This document shows positions 31,565 through 42,419 of a stretch of DNA of 64,000 nt, in pieces. This DNA comes from Isoetes taiwanensis. Taxonomy: Eukaryota > Streptophyta > Lycopodiopsida > Isoetales > Isoetaceae. The DNA lies in NCBI GenBank assembly GCA_021234155.1, contig JAJEKV010000144.1:62001-126000 (forward strand), written 5' to 3'. Under the pieces are notes generated by a model. The model had not been told where the DNA came from, did no database searches, and was given only the letters and a program-made list of their open reading frames with translations. Position numbers and translations under genes: made by a program. The first letter of the stretch is position 1. Every line of letters starts with the position of its first letter.

Positions 31565-32948
31565 CGCTCCATCCATTCAAGAGTATTTTGTGACATATTT
31601 TCCACCTCTTTTCTCCTTTGTGCTAAATTTCTTATATATGTATATTCTATATTTGGTTTGGTCCGATCTTTGGGTTTTAAATATTTGGGGTTGTGTTTAA
31701 GATTTTTCTTCTTTTTGGCATGATCATCTGGGAGCTCTCGTGTTTGTTGGTTCCCTTTGTTCACTTTGATTAGCGCACTCATTTGTTGCTTCATGAAGTT
31801 ATATTTATTTTCTATTCGAACATGGGTGACCGGGGTGATATTGTTCAAGGTACCAATTTTATGGATTTGGGAGCTTTTTCGCTTTTGCTAGCTCCACTTT
31901 GTCATGTTCGTAGTAGGCTGATTTTTTTCGCGGCATAGCTTTGCTCCTATATATGATATTACATACTCATTGTGTAAGTTTCGAGACGCTTGCTTTATTA
32001 GACATGGTTGACTTTTCATGTTCTTTTTAGCCCCCTAGTTTTTATCATTCTTCCCCCGCTTCCTCCCGCTTTTTGCTCGATATGCGGTCCACATGTTGAG
32101 GTTCAGACTCACCTTCTGTCGGCGGTCCTTGTCCTCTGCAAGGCCAGCATACGGTGTGCAGCTCTACTCAACATCTCCATGTTTCTCGCTCGATCTTTAT
32201 GTCTATGCATTTTGCATTCCTGGCGCGTAAGTTTTTTTCCTCTTTGCCTTATTATCTCTGTTACTTGTTATTCTTCCTTCTTAATTATCGTTATTGTTTA
32301 TTCTTTTTCACCGGACTTAGGTCCATAATCTGTATTCAACTAAGAAAACTCTCTGGACCTTACATAAGTCCGTGATCTTCGCATATGCATTGCACGCCCA
32401 GTAGCGTAGGTTTGTTTTTCATGTCGCCTTTGTTGCGTTCGCGAGATTGGCATGCCGGCGCCTTTAGATTCGCCATCGCGGGCGTCGTGCTTTTCTTTCA
32501 TTGTTCTCTAATGTCCTTCCTTTTGGGCCATTGATGCGGATCCCGCCCATAGCTTCCGGCTCTTCTCCTTCCGGGGGCTTTCTTCCCACGGCATTTCGGC
32601 CGGTGCTGGTGCTTTCGTCGTCTTCCTTCCTCGTTTGAACAGACTCTTTAGTGCCCGGGCGGGCTCACCCCCTCGTACCTTTCTTCCTCGCCCCGCCAAA
32701 GATGTACGCCCTATTGTTCTCCATTTCGGCGCATCATCTCGTTTCCACATATGATGCTTTCTTGGCTGCCTCGTATCGGGCTGGCGCCTCTTCTTCTCAC
32801 TTCAGCCTATGTGTTTGCATGGGACCCAACTCAACACACGGAGGTTTCACATGACTGGCTTTGGAGGTTTAGCGACGATCGGGCTCATAGTGAGGAAGTC
32901 CTTTGGTAGTCGGCCGGTTTCAGGTTTTTCGCATAGTCCCCTTCCCGG

Positions 32949-33084
32949 AATCCCATCGATCGAGCCATCGGATCGCCATTCGGGGAAGGGATGGCCTATA
33001 TTAGCCATTTCGTTTTCAGCCCCGGTTATCTACTGTTCTTCTCACGCTGACTCTTCTTCTCCTCTCGTGGCTTCCCTCCCTTCC
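32949..33084 (+). promoter_or_regulatory. Promoter-like repeat with CGAT-hairpin and TATA-like box (copy 2)
   Basis: Matches 26131-26272: 'cccatcgatcgagccatcgg', 'gcctatattagccattt', 'gttttcagcc' and 'gactcttcttctcc' in the same order. One base is lost in the hairpin. Just upstream, 'gtccccttcccggaat' resembles the block's right end ('gtcccttcccagaatc', about 33934), so one unit may end where the next begins. Confidence 0.6.
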
Positions 33085-33714
33085 CGCCTCGGCACATGAG
33101 TCTTTTTTCATTTGTATTTTTTGTTGTTCATGCACTCTTTATTGTTCTCCCACGTGGGTGTTGCTATTCTCATGTTTATGTTTCTTCAAAGATCCCCGCT
33201 GGCGTTATTCTCCCCACCTAATGGGTGATGATGCTTTTTTTCCACCCGAGGGTGATGCGCAGCATTTTTACGCATGGTTTTCCACCGCCGGGTGATGCTT
33301 TTTCCTCGCCTTTTCTCGTTATGTTCTTTTTCACCTATTTTCATTCCTCATATCTTCGGACTTTCTTGGTGCAGCTTGTTTTTCATGGCTATGCTTGTTT
33401 GTTTTTCTAACCATTTACGGCGTTTTTGGGGAGTTTTTTGGTATTGCTTGCGTGGATTCCACTGCCTTCTTCCACACCTGGCCGGGGTCCCGCCAGATCT
33501 TCGACCTCTTGGATTCCACCGCCTTCCGCCGGCTCTGGCGGGGTCCAGATTTCTATTCCTATCACATCACCCATCTCCTTGGGTTCTCCATGGACATATT
33601 CGGGGTTCTTTTGCCATTTTCTCGGGTCCGGTTTCTATTTTGCATTCATGCATCAATTCGCCGCTTTCTCTTTCGTTTCTCGGGGCAACCCATTTAGGTT
33701 GTTGGCTTAATTAT

Positions 33715-33771
33715 TTCTCATTAGGGTTTTCCTCGAAAACCCGAAAGGGCGGTTTTTTATCCCGATGAGAA
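33715..33771 (+). other. Structured hairpin element 1 near the 3' end of the T-rich block
   Basis: The outer arms ttctcat (33715-33721) and atgagaa (33765-33771) are perfectly complementary. Inside lie 'agggttttcctcgaaaaccc' and 'gggcggttttttatccc'. The same inner pattern with different but still complementary outer arms occurs at 37395-37456, 38943-39009 and 58517-58569. Confidence 0.7.
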
Positions 33772-34135
33772 GTTGTCGCCATTACCCTTATATATTGCCT
33801 CGGCATATTTCTTTTTATGGGGTAGTCCGATATTGTTCCTATGGTCGGCTACCCCTCTCTATTCGTCCAAACATTGTATACTGCTGTTGTGATGAATGAC
33901 AAGCCTATCTGGCCGGTTTTGTGTCTCTCGCGAGTCCCTTCCCAGAATCATAGTTTATTTACCCATTCAATAATTTAATCATGATGTTCACCATATTCTC
34001 TACACCAGGGTGAAAGACATCGCTACAACAAAACTAGATGATTACATTGAACATTCAGATCCTCCTTACAAGTTTAAGAGAAGAATTTCACAAAATACTC
34101 TATGTATATTAAAGGAAAGGGAGTAAAACTTTACA

Positions 34136-34335
34136 CTATTATTGTATTAGCTTAATTGTAAGTGCAGTTGGTTGGGAGCCAAGAGGTCAGTGTTTGAATC
34201 TTTTTCATACGTTAAAATGTTTAATATTCTATAAAAGGATTACAACATAACAAAGACACTATCATGAGGCTCTTGTTGGTAAGGTCTTAGACCTATTACC
34301 AAGAGGTTAGAGGCTCGAATCTATCAACTACAAGG
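34136..34335 (+). mobile_element. Two tRNA-like promoter modules (SINE-type), degenerate
   Basis: Module 1: A-box-like TAGCTTAATTG at 34148-34158 (matches TRGYNNARNNG) and B-box-like 'tgtttgaatct' near 34191. Module 2: 'gaggctcttgttggtaag' at 34265 and 'ggctcgaatct' near 34312 (9 of 11 to GGTTCRANNCC). The spacing of about 45 bp fits internal Pol III promoters. No cloverleaf of a functional tRNA can be folded, so tRNA-derived SINE heads are the better explanation. A poly-A-like 'gggaaaaaatttaaaac' follows module 2. Confidence 0.45.
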
Positions 34336-34849
34336 GAAAAAATTTAAAACTAAGTCTATAGTCAATGGTCAAAGTCAATGAACGACTCTCATAGTGCGCC
34401 TATGGCCTTGTGAGATTCTCACATGTGGCATGGGCGCATGGTGAGAGTCCTCGGGCCAATTTTACTTTTATATTAATATTTCTAATTTAGCTTACCATGG
34501 AATTTTAAACTAGATTTCACCATTTATATAATTTTTCTAGATGTCTATCTTGGCTAACATGATACAGATATGAAAGACGACTCTCACCATGTGCCAAGGG
34601 GGTATGTGAGATCCCCACAATGGCCTTTCACACATCGTAGTAGGGTCCACTTGGCCCAATCTAGCAGTTCAACTTTTTAATATAATTGTTCTGGTTCATT
34701 AAGTTAGCTAATTACCACTACTTCCAGCTATTATCGAGCTCTAATCTTGGTTCCTTCTTAGGGTTTTAAACTCCAAGACTGAATTTCTAGAACAATTAGT
34801 TGCTACTGGATAGACGATCAATGCTCAATCTTGATCTGCCAAGATCATT

Positions 34850-35560
34850 GTTCTGATACCATTGTGACGCCCCCTGCTCATATATGATGCTCCGATCGTA
34901 TAAAGATAGGAGATTCCCTCCTGTCAGCATAGCTCGCTAACATGCGGTCGTCAGCTCAAGCTCTTGATGGTGACCAAGAGGCTGACATGGGAAGAATAGA
35001 CATATCATTCATCCCGTCTCCCTCGGGACCATCCTAGCTGCGCATAAACATAAGCACATAACATCACATGAACATAAATAACCACCTTGAAGGGTGATTA
35101 TAACAGAAAGGAACTTTTACCCAAGCTCAGGATCATGAGGGTCGATTGACCGCTTGGACCTCCAGAAGTCAATGTAGATAGAATTCATGGCAATGGATTT
35201 GGCTGATATAAGAACATGGCCATTCGGTAGTCCACTCCATCCGCCCCTCCTGTGCATACTTTTTACAGATAGGCTAATAAGTCCTAGAGCTTGACCGTAG
35301 CCTGCTGGGAGCATAGCCAAAGGGGCTACCCCTGGATTGCATCTGTGTTCGACTTGAACCCCACTGAGGCGACACATCACCCAGGAGTTGTCGAGCACAT
35401 ACCTTGCACACACTCAATGGCAAGCTAGTAGGCCTAGTCCACAATGGTCTCCGGTAGGCTCTATACACCAGAGGGATCAACTGTGACTGGACAAGTCTTC
35501 CTTGTCAGCCAGTCTAGCCCCGTCACCCATAGCTAGGGGGCTCCTATGCATGGGCTGCAT
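34850..35560 (-). mobile_element. LTR plus primer-binding-site remnant of a second gypsy-type element
   Basis: 'gttctgatacca' at 34850-34861 is, on the minus strand, TGGTATCAGAAC, one base from the initiator-Met tRNA PBS TGGTATCAGAGC. It is followed by 'tgtgacgccccctgctc' (from 34864), an LTR-edge sequence, so a minus-strand 5' LTR begins here and runs right. Its right limit (about 35560) is uncertain because no second LTR is visible. Minus-strand ORFs in this LTR are not gene-like. Confidence 0.55.
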
Positions 35561-36714
35561 ATTAATGGGAATTAATGAGGTCTATCACTAGGAGCATATT
35601 ATTCATGGCTTTTAGGTCTCTACCCCACCATTCCCCAAGCACAAGAGATGTACAACAGAGATATCATACATCATCACAATGAATCAAAATAACGAAAATA
35701 TAGATCTAATCTAACTACTCTAATTAGACATGATTAGGATTCTTTTGTCAGTTCATGATATAGGTTAGGGTTTCTTATGCTCTAAAGGTTGTCTAGGGCC
35801 AAGATCAGACACAAATTTGGCCTAGTATCAGTTGGGAAGCATGCATTAGTGGTCACAATCGGCACTTACCAGATCCTTGGCTGGCTCATATGCCCTGGAA
35901 AGTGTCAATGCTACTGCAACTGTCGAATCGAGCTTCAAATGGAGAAGGCGCCTCAAGGTTCGAGCTTGGGAGATGCTGGTAAGCTAGGTTGTGACCGACG
36001 CTTGCCCAAATGCATGCACGGAAAAAATTAGCAGCTATTATTAGCCAAATGATGATTTTTTAGGGGTTCTAGACAATTTTTGCAGTGAATTTTATGAAGA
36101 GAGATTTCTTTTAAGAAAAGAAAAAATAGCCATAATTAAAACAAGTACTCCAATATTTTGCTAGGATTAGCCAAACTATTTTCCCCCTTTTTCTTAATAT
36201 CTATATATTAGATCATTAATAGCCAAACAAAACTAAATTTTTATTAAAGATTTTTACAGATCGCCACCTACCATCATCACTGATAGTAGTTTTTCAAATA
36301 TTATATATACCACATATATATCTTAAGAAAGGAGTTGTAAGAGATGACCAATATCCATCTAGATGCCCGAGTTGATTGCATAACTTCCTTCAAGGGGTTA
36401 GAGATAAGTGCAATTTGATCAACATATCTAGAAGGATGTCGTTGCATTGAATGTGGTTCAGACTATTGATGTCATAAGCTATATTGTGAGCTTCTGTTAA
36501 AAGTTTTTTAATATTATCGTATTTTCCTTGATTGTTGATTATTTTGTAATTGTGATACAATATGTCTAAAACTATAGAATTTACATGTTTTGATTTTTCT
36601 AGTTAGAAAAAATAGTCAAGTGAAAGCTTAAACGAACACTTAATTCAAAAGTTTCGCCAAGTCCAAATACATATAAATGTAATGATAATAATAATTTTAG
36701 CCAAATACAAGAAT
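35561..36714. other. AT-rich spacer
   Basis: No recognised feature; the plus-strand ORF at 35789-36031 has no known domain. Runs of A/T and short direct repeats dominate after 36040. Confidence 0.35.
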
Positions 36715-37040
36715 TTAGCGCTGGCGGAGCCAGCGCTATGTCTACCCTGAGAGTCGAATCCGAATATGTCTCCTCTAAGTTTGAATGAACATAGAGAGTA
36801 AAAGTTTGTAGATTATCTAGTTTACAGAGGATGTAAAGAGTTTTTAGACTCTAGTCTATGGAACAACTAAGTTATGAAGTAGGTTATAAGTGAAGGTTGG
36901 TGTAAGAAAAAAGTTGTGTATGGCTTAGGTGGAAGTCTATCTGGCGCCTTGTGTATATTGGTGATAGTTCTCCGTGGATGATAAAAAAAAAATCTATCTA
37001 TCTATCTATCTGTCTGTCTGTCTGTCTGTCTGTCTGTTAG
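36715..37040 (+). mobile_element. LINE/SINE-like 3' end with (ATCT)n(GTCT)n tail
   Basis: The end 'ctccgtggatgataaaaaa' at about 36970-36990 matches the 3' ends at 39050, 56825 and 58655 ('ccgtggacgttaaaa'). It is followed by a tail of ATCT then GTCT repeats (about 36992-37037). The body upstream begins near a strong hairpin, AGCGCTGGCGGAGCCAGCGCT (36717-36737), and has no coding potential. Confidence 0.5.
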
Positions 37041-37299
37041 TGATGTATTAAAACATTGTGTATATTGGTCATAATTCTGTTAGCGATGAAAAAACATTGT
37101 GTTTTTTCAGTAAATTTGTTTTATAAAGCTTGCTGAAGAAATTGCATCAGATGATCAAAATTGCCTGGCCACAAGTAGAATCCACAATTCTAGAATGGGG
37201 CTCGCATGAAACCAACAAACCGCCCGATAGATAGGCTTCTCATTCATCTCAGCAGATTTTCTACAATGGTGGACAGTGGGTAGTCGCGCACATGCTAAC

Positions 37300-37808
37300 T
37301 ACCCACTTTAAAAATAAAGGGAAAATCCAATTATATCATTTGGACCCCAAAAATACAATGTTAATAGATGTGTGGTGGTGTAATTGCCGAAAAAGCTTAT
37401 CACCGGATTAAAAACTCCGCCCTTTTCGGTTTTCGAGGAAAACCCTAGTGATAAGCCTTCAGCAAGGGCTTGGACAAACGAAGGCATAGAAATCGCCCCA
37501 AAACCCACGCATGGAGAAGTCGAAACAAATGCCGCCAACCCCAGACTGCACATCACCAACACAACAAAATGAGACAAAACAAACCTCCCAAAGTGGAGGA
37601 GGCGATCACGCCCACGCCGACAAAACAAAAACCTCTTCAAATAGAGGGGCTGGTCGCGTACAAAGCACAAATACAATAAACAAAGAAGGGGGAGGGTGGG
37701 TTCAAAGAGAATAAGGTATCTGGCGAGAGAAGAGGAAGCGCCGATGAGACGTTGATGCAGAATCGCGCCTAAAATAGCGAACTCCCAACCAGAAAGGGCA
37801 TGCGCCGC
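37300..37808 (-). mobile_element. 3' part of a repeat-family member cut by the Ty3 insertion
   Basis: On the minus strand this continues the segment 46262-46187 after removing the Ty3 element and one GCCGC. It carries pyrimidine-rich 'ttcctcttctctcgccag', then the hairpin element at 37456-37395. The minus ORF at 37826-37308 takes its ATG from the LTR, so it is not a real gene, although 'SLGFSSKT' also appears in the same place relative to the hairpin at 33730. Confidence 0.6.
37395..37456 (-). other. Structured hairpin element 2
   Basis: The outer arms gcttatcac (37395-37403) and gtgataagc (37448-37456) form a perfect 9-bp stem whose sequence differs from the other three copies. The inner part on the minus strand is 'agggttttcctcgaaaacc' then 'gggcggagtttttaatcc'. 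Confidence 0.75.
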
Positions 37809-38441
37809 TGATATGGAAATGCACAAAAGAACACAATTTTAGATTAGTTACCTCAAAGAATTCCTCTCTTCAACCCCAGATCATAATAAACTCATTAGAG
37901 CAAAAGAGATTAGAGAAGATAGCTCACCACCCAACCGGTCCTTCAGAAACCGTTATCCCGAGCCCGGAAATCGTGATCCAGGAACCGAGAAATCGTTATC
38001 TCAGCCTGATATGCACTCCAGAGGTAGGGGTTTAAAGATGAAAGCAAGGTTTATGGAAACAACAGAGGTTGTGTGGCAAGAATGTAAATCTTGGTCATGC
38101 AGTCAAGTCTGACCCACGGCCACTCTTTTGGCGATATCTCACGATCCGCATGGAGTTATCAGATGAGCGACCCCAATCCGGAAACTAGACTCTGAGAGCT
38201 TTCCAATGAGCCCTGGATCGCAATAATCTGACTTATATTAGCTGAGATATGACGTTTTGAAGTTAGCCTTTTAGAAACTGCTATTTTTGGACTGGGATAT
38301 TATCAAGGAGATTAGCTTGGCTTAATACAAGGATAATTATCTTAGGGTATCAAATAAAAATTAAGACTCCATAATAAGGTTATTTTGAGTGCATATCAGT
38401 GGACCACACCCCTGAGCTACTAGGGAAAAACCATCATATCA
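37809..38441 (-). repeat. 3' LTR of the Ty3 element (633 bp)
   Basis: Begins TGATATGG and ends CCATCATATCA on the plus strand; TGATATG and CATATCA are the terminal inverted repeats. It is 40 bp longer than the other LTR owing to an extra ~43-bp segment near 37960-38005 flanked by similar 'cgttatc' words, plus scattered substitutions. Confidence 0.96.
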
Positions 38442-38457
38442 AGGTCCTCCCCTTTTA
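38442..38457 (-). promoter_or_regulatory. Polypurine tract
   Basis: On the minus strand 'AAAAGGGGAGGACCT' directly abuts the 3' LTR, the position where plus-strand DNA synthesis is primed. Confidence 0.8.
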
Positions 38458-38559
38458 ATCCCACTCCAATATCTTAATGGTCGTTTTTCTCAAAAGATAT
38501 GGGACGCAGTTACTTTGGCCCAAGTGAAAACTGGTCATTAACATGCACACATAAATCCC

Positions 38560-39085
38560 ACTTTGGCACCAGGGCCCCAAGCTTATTTGCTTGCTTCATT
38601 GTCCAGAACAAGCTTGTAGCTATTGCATCAATTAGCACGGGGTCCCCACAAAGTTGATTGAGACAGTAGATGGGAGCGGGCCGAATTGCCGCGAGAAGTT
38701 TAGACTATGTGCCTGTTGCCGCCATGTGTTATTGAAGATGAAAGCCATACTCTTCTCGAAAGTTGCCCCGCTTTTGAGATAGTCCCGGAATCATTTTTCA
38801 ACCTTAGCATTCCATTCCACGCTTCCACAACTTCTCAGAGCACCATCTGTGCATGACTTGGCATTATACATACTTGAGGTTCTAGATAAACATCTGCAAT
38901 TACTGAGCCCTCAGTAGTCATTATCTAAGCTTGTCTAGTATCATCATTAACGCAGGTTTTCCCTTGAAAACCTTTCGAGGCGTGGGTTTTTAATCCTAGT
39001 AGTAATGATTGTACTAGCCCATTGTATGGGTCCCATGACCTATTGGTCTTCGTGGACGTTAAAAAAACTATTCTATTCTATTCCT
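38560..39085 (+). mobile_element. LINE 3'-end fragment nested in the Ty3 3' region
   Basis: Plus-strand sequence around 38690-38800 reads, with frame breaks, as RLCACCRHV followed by VIEDESHTLLESCPAFEIV, matching the C-terminal C-x2-C...H...C zinc motif of plant LINE ORF2. The structured hairpin (38943-39009) follows, then 'cgtggacgttaaaa' and a TATTC tail (39061-39085). The 5' limit is approximate. It inserted after, and opposite in direction to, the Ty3 element. Confidence 0.75.
38943..39009 (+). other. Structured hairpin element 3
   Basis: Outer arms atcatta (38943-38949) and taatgat (39003-39009) are perfectly complementary; the inner part is 'caggttttcccttgaaaacc' then 'gtgggtttttaatcc'. 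It lies about 50 bp before the LINE 3' terminal motif. Confidence 0.75.
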
Positions 39086-39434
39086 TTTAAAGATGCTTGA
39101 CCTCAAGCATTAGTGTTGGCAACCTCGGTTTGTCGAGGACCATTTTAATACCGCAACCTCAATCGTTAGAGGACCATTTTACACCATACACTTATCAATC
39201 GTTAGATAAGTGATCTCAGTCATTAAGTATACAGGTAAGGTAAAGGTTAGGTTTTTTAAGCTTAAGGTATGAAGAAGGTATTAAAGTTTATCTCAAAAGA
39301 ATTTCAATTATAAGGTAAGGCAAGCAATGGACAATTAACTGTTGTTAACTTGCTCTTCCTGGTGAAGAGAAGTTTCATAACTCTGTAAAATATCTGGATA
39401 CTCAAGAAGTCAAGTAGCGCTGAACCAAAGCGCA

Positions 39435-42419
39435 TCACCGGGTCGGGTGAAACTTAAACTTCACTAGATACCTGCGGTATGTTGACCTTCTTGTCTGATG
39501 ATCCTGGTGAGCTAGTATTATCTCTGGCTCTAAAATTTCTTCCTCGCCCTTAATAATTGGAGGATCAGAATTCTCCATTTGTTGCAATATTTCAGGTGCA
39601 ATTTCTTTGCCCTTGTAAGGCTTAAGCAAAACCACATTAAAAACATGATGCAAAGAAGTCCATTTCCCATATAAGCGCAATTTATAAGCATTTTCTCCAA
39701 CTTTAGTTTCCACTTGGAATGGTCCATAGTATCTTAAAGCCAATTTGAGATACTTAAGTCCCATTTTTCTCAATCTCTTCTTATGCAAATGTATCCACAC
39801 CCAATCTCCAGGTTTAAATTCAACTTTTCTCATGCGCTTGCTTAATCTTGACTTTAAAGCCAGATGACTTATTTGAATTCTTTCCTTTACCTGTTCAAGC
39901 ATTGTAGACATGTCCTGTGTCAATGCATCTGAGGCAGGAACTTGGTTAGTAAGCTTTGCAATTGGGGTTTCCAAAGACCCACGATAAACAATCTCAAAAG
40001 GGGTTTTCTGTGTAACTGAATGCACAGTATTATTATAAGCAAATTCCAACAAATAAAGATAATCTTCCCACTGTGTCTTCCGATCGGCCACATATGCTCT
40101 TAGCATATCCTCAATAGTCCTATTCACAACTTCTGATTGGCCATCTGTCTGAGGATGGTAAGCAGTAGAGAACTTGAGAGTGGTTCCCAAATTCTTCATC
40201 AATGCTGACCAGAATTTACTACAAAACAGTTTATCTCTATCAGAAATAATAGCGTTAGGAAGTCCATGCAACCTAAATATTTCTTTAAGAAATATCTTAG
40301 GAGCTTGAGGAGCTGTCATTGTTGCTCTACAAGGAATGAAATGTGCTTGCTTAGAAAGTCTATCAACAACTGTCCAAATCTGATTATTCTTCTGAGTGGA
40401 AGTAGGCAAGCCCTGTATAAAATCCATAGTAATATGCTTCCATGGTTCCAATGGTATGGGCAATGGCTGAGGCACTCCTGCAGATTTACCTGTGGATGAC
40501 TTAACCTGTTGACAAACTGTACATTGCTCCACAAACTTTCGAACATCTCTATCCAACTTAGGCCAAAAGAATCTTCTTTTTACATTGGCTAGTGTAGCTT
40601 GCACCCCTCTATGTCCACTATAGGGAGGCTCATGAGATTCTTGAAGCATCTGCTGTCTAAATCCCTGAGTCACACATAGGCGATGCTTATAATAAAGGAA
40701 GCCAGCTACCAACTGATAATCAGGAAATTGATAGTTATCTCCATGCATAAGAGCTGCATAAGGTGCTCTAAAAGTATTATCGGCAAAATACTGCTCCTTC
40801 ATTGGATCCAAATCAGTTGTACGAGCAATGGAGATTGCATTCACAAAGGCTCTACTAAGAGCATCAGCTACTCTGTTCTCTTTTCCAGGCCTATACTCAA
40901 GCTGAATACCTTCAAAGTTTTTAATTGTATCAATCAACTTCAACTGCCGAGCATTTATGATATCCTGGGTCTCAATATATTTCAAACTTTGCTGATCAAA
41001 CCTGGCAATGAACTTTGTGCCCATAAGATAATGTCTCCAGCGCTTCAACGCATGCACTAGAGCAATAAGCTCTTTTTCATAAACACTGTACTTCCTTTCA
41101 TTATCCTTCAACATTCTACTAACATAAGCAATAGGATGACCATCTTGCATAAGCACAGCACCTATAGCATCTCCACTTGCATCAGAACATACAACAAAAG
41201 GTTTATTCCAATCAGGCAAAGCTAGAACTGGCTCACTAGCCATTATGGCCTTCAAATCTTGAAAAGCCTTTTCCACTTGTTCATCCCAAACAAATGTAAC
41301 ATTTTTCCTCAAGAACCTATTTAATAGCAACGTAATTCTTGCAAAGTGCTCTACAAATCTTCTGTAATAACTACACAACTGTACAAAGGATCTTAAGCCT
41401 TTAAGATTAGTTGGTCTAGGCCACTGGAGAACTGCTTTGACCTTTTCAGGATCCATCCGAATACCATTCTTAGAAATTACATGTCCAAGATAAACCATTT
41501 CATTCATGAAAAACCTGCTTTTGGATTCATTAACATACAAGTGATTCTCTCTCAATAATTCAAACACTGCTTCTAAATGCTGCTTATGCTCTTCAATATT
41601 CATGCTATACACGAGAATATCATCAAAGAACACAACCACACATTTCCCTATTAGAGGAGCCAATATTCTCTGCATGAGTCTGCAAAAAGTAGCAGGAGCA
41701 TTAGTCAATCCAAATGGCATAACACGAAATTCATAATGCCCAAAGGTAGTGCGAAATGCAGTTTTGCTGATATCCTCTGTTCGCACCCTTATTTGATGGT
41801 ATCCTGATTTTAAATCAATCTTACTGAAAATACAAGCTCCTCTTAACTCATCAAAAAGATCATCAGCTCTGGGTACTGGGAATTTATCTTTCACAGTGAG
41901 TTTGTTGAGAGCTCTATAGTCTATACACATTCTGTATCCCTTATCTTTCTTCTTAATAAGAATTACTAGAGCTCCGAAAGGTGAACAACTAGGTTGAATA
42001 AGTTGCCTATCCAACATCTCATTGATTTGTCTTTCTAGTTCTTCTTTTTCAAAGTGACTTACTCTGTAAGGAGCTCTGCTTGGAGGCTTGGCATCAGGTA
42101 CCAAATTAATTGCATGATCTTCTGGCCGTGCAAGAGGAAGATCTAATGTCTCTTTATCTTTAAAAATATTATCATACTGTCTTAGAAAATTATATAATTC
42201 AGAAGGCACATTATTTGGAGGCGGTGACTCTCTCAAATAAACAAAGTAAGCTTGAACAGCTGATTTCATTGATTTCTTTATCTCAGTGTGAGATAATAAA
42301 GGAGTACATCGTTCAAGTATATTGGCATGAATTTTAATTGACTTCCCATCAACAAAGATAGTCACACTTATTCCTGTAATCTGGTATTGCTCCATACTGA
42401 ATCCTCCATCCCATGCCAA
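39435..42419 (-). CDS. pol: Ty3 pol: reverse transcriptase, RNase H, integrase, part of chromodomain
   Basis: 994 codons. Reverse transcriptase: YRMCIDYRALNKL (~162-174) and the active-site FFDD (Asp266, Asp267). RNase H: CSDASGDAIGAVL with Asp413. Integrase: zinc region with His596, His603, Cys633 and Cys636; catalytic triad Asp666, Asp727, Glu763, giving the D,D-35-E spacing. The C-terminus has the GPF/Y-like YYGPFQV and a chromodomain start (EPEIILAH...YRRYLVKFKF) that stops at 39435. The rest of the chromodomain (DALWFSAT, LLEYPDILQSYETS) lies downstream in another frame with one TGA. The first ATG is incidental: the frame overlaps the gag-frame ORF by 71 bp in a different frame, so a +1 shift or an indel separates them. 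Confidence 0.95.
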   Translation of the reverse strand: MAWDGGFSMEQYQITGISVTIFVDGKSIKIHANILERCTPLLSHTEIKKSMKSAVQAYFVYLRESPPPNNVPSELYNFLRQYDNIFKDKETLDLPLARPEDHAINLVPDAKPPSRAPYRVSHFEKEELERQINEMLDRQLIQPSCSPFGALVILIKKKDKGYRMCIDYRALNKLTVKDKFPVPRADDLFDELRGACIFSKIDLKSGYHQIRVRTEDISKTAFRTTFGHYEFRVMPFGLTNAPATFCRLMQRILAPLIGKCVVVFFDDILVYSMNIEEHKQHLEAVFELLRENHLYVNESKSRFFMNEMVYLGHVISKNGIRMDPEKVKAVLQWPRPTNLKGLRSFVQLCSYYRRFVEHFARITLLLNRFLRKNVTFVWDEQVEKAFQDLKAIMASEPVLALPDWNKPFVVCSDASGDAIGAVLMQDGHPIAYVSRMLKDNERKYSVYEKELIALVHALKRWRHYLMGTKFIARFDQQSLKYIETQDIINARQLKLIDTIKNFEGIQLEYRPGKENRVADALSRAFVNAISIARTTDLDPMKEQYFADNTFRAPYAALMHGDNYQFPDYQLVAGFLYYKHRLCVTQGFRQQMLQESHEPPYSGHRGVQATLANVKRRFFWPKLDRDVRKFVEQCTVCQQVKSSTGKSAGVPQPLPIPLEPWKHITMDFIQGLPTSTQKNNQIWTVVDRLSKQAHFIPCRATMTAPQAPKIFLKEIFRLHGLPNAIISDRDKLFCSKFWSALMKNLGTTLKFSTAYHPQTDGQSEVVNRTIEDMLRAYVADRKTQWEDYLYLLEFAYNNTVHSVTQKTPFEIVYRGSLETPIAKLTNQVPASDALTQDMSTMLEQVKERIQISHLALKSRLSKRMRKVEFKPGDWVWIHLHKKRLRKMGLKYLKLALRYYGPFQVETKVGENAYKLRLYGKWTSLHHVFNVVLLKPYKGKEIAPEILQQMENSDPPIIKGEEEILEPEIILAHQDHQTRRSTYRRYLVKFKFHPTR

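Noticed and set aside
34136-34335. Functional tRNA genes
   Set aside because: A- and B-box-like words are present but no cloverleaf with acceptor and anticodon stems can be formed.
37308-37826. 172-codon minus-strand ORF next to the Ty3 element as a gene
   Set aside because: Its start codon lies inside the LTR and the rest is part of the split repeat unit and its hairpin.
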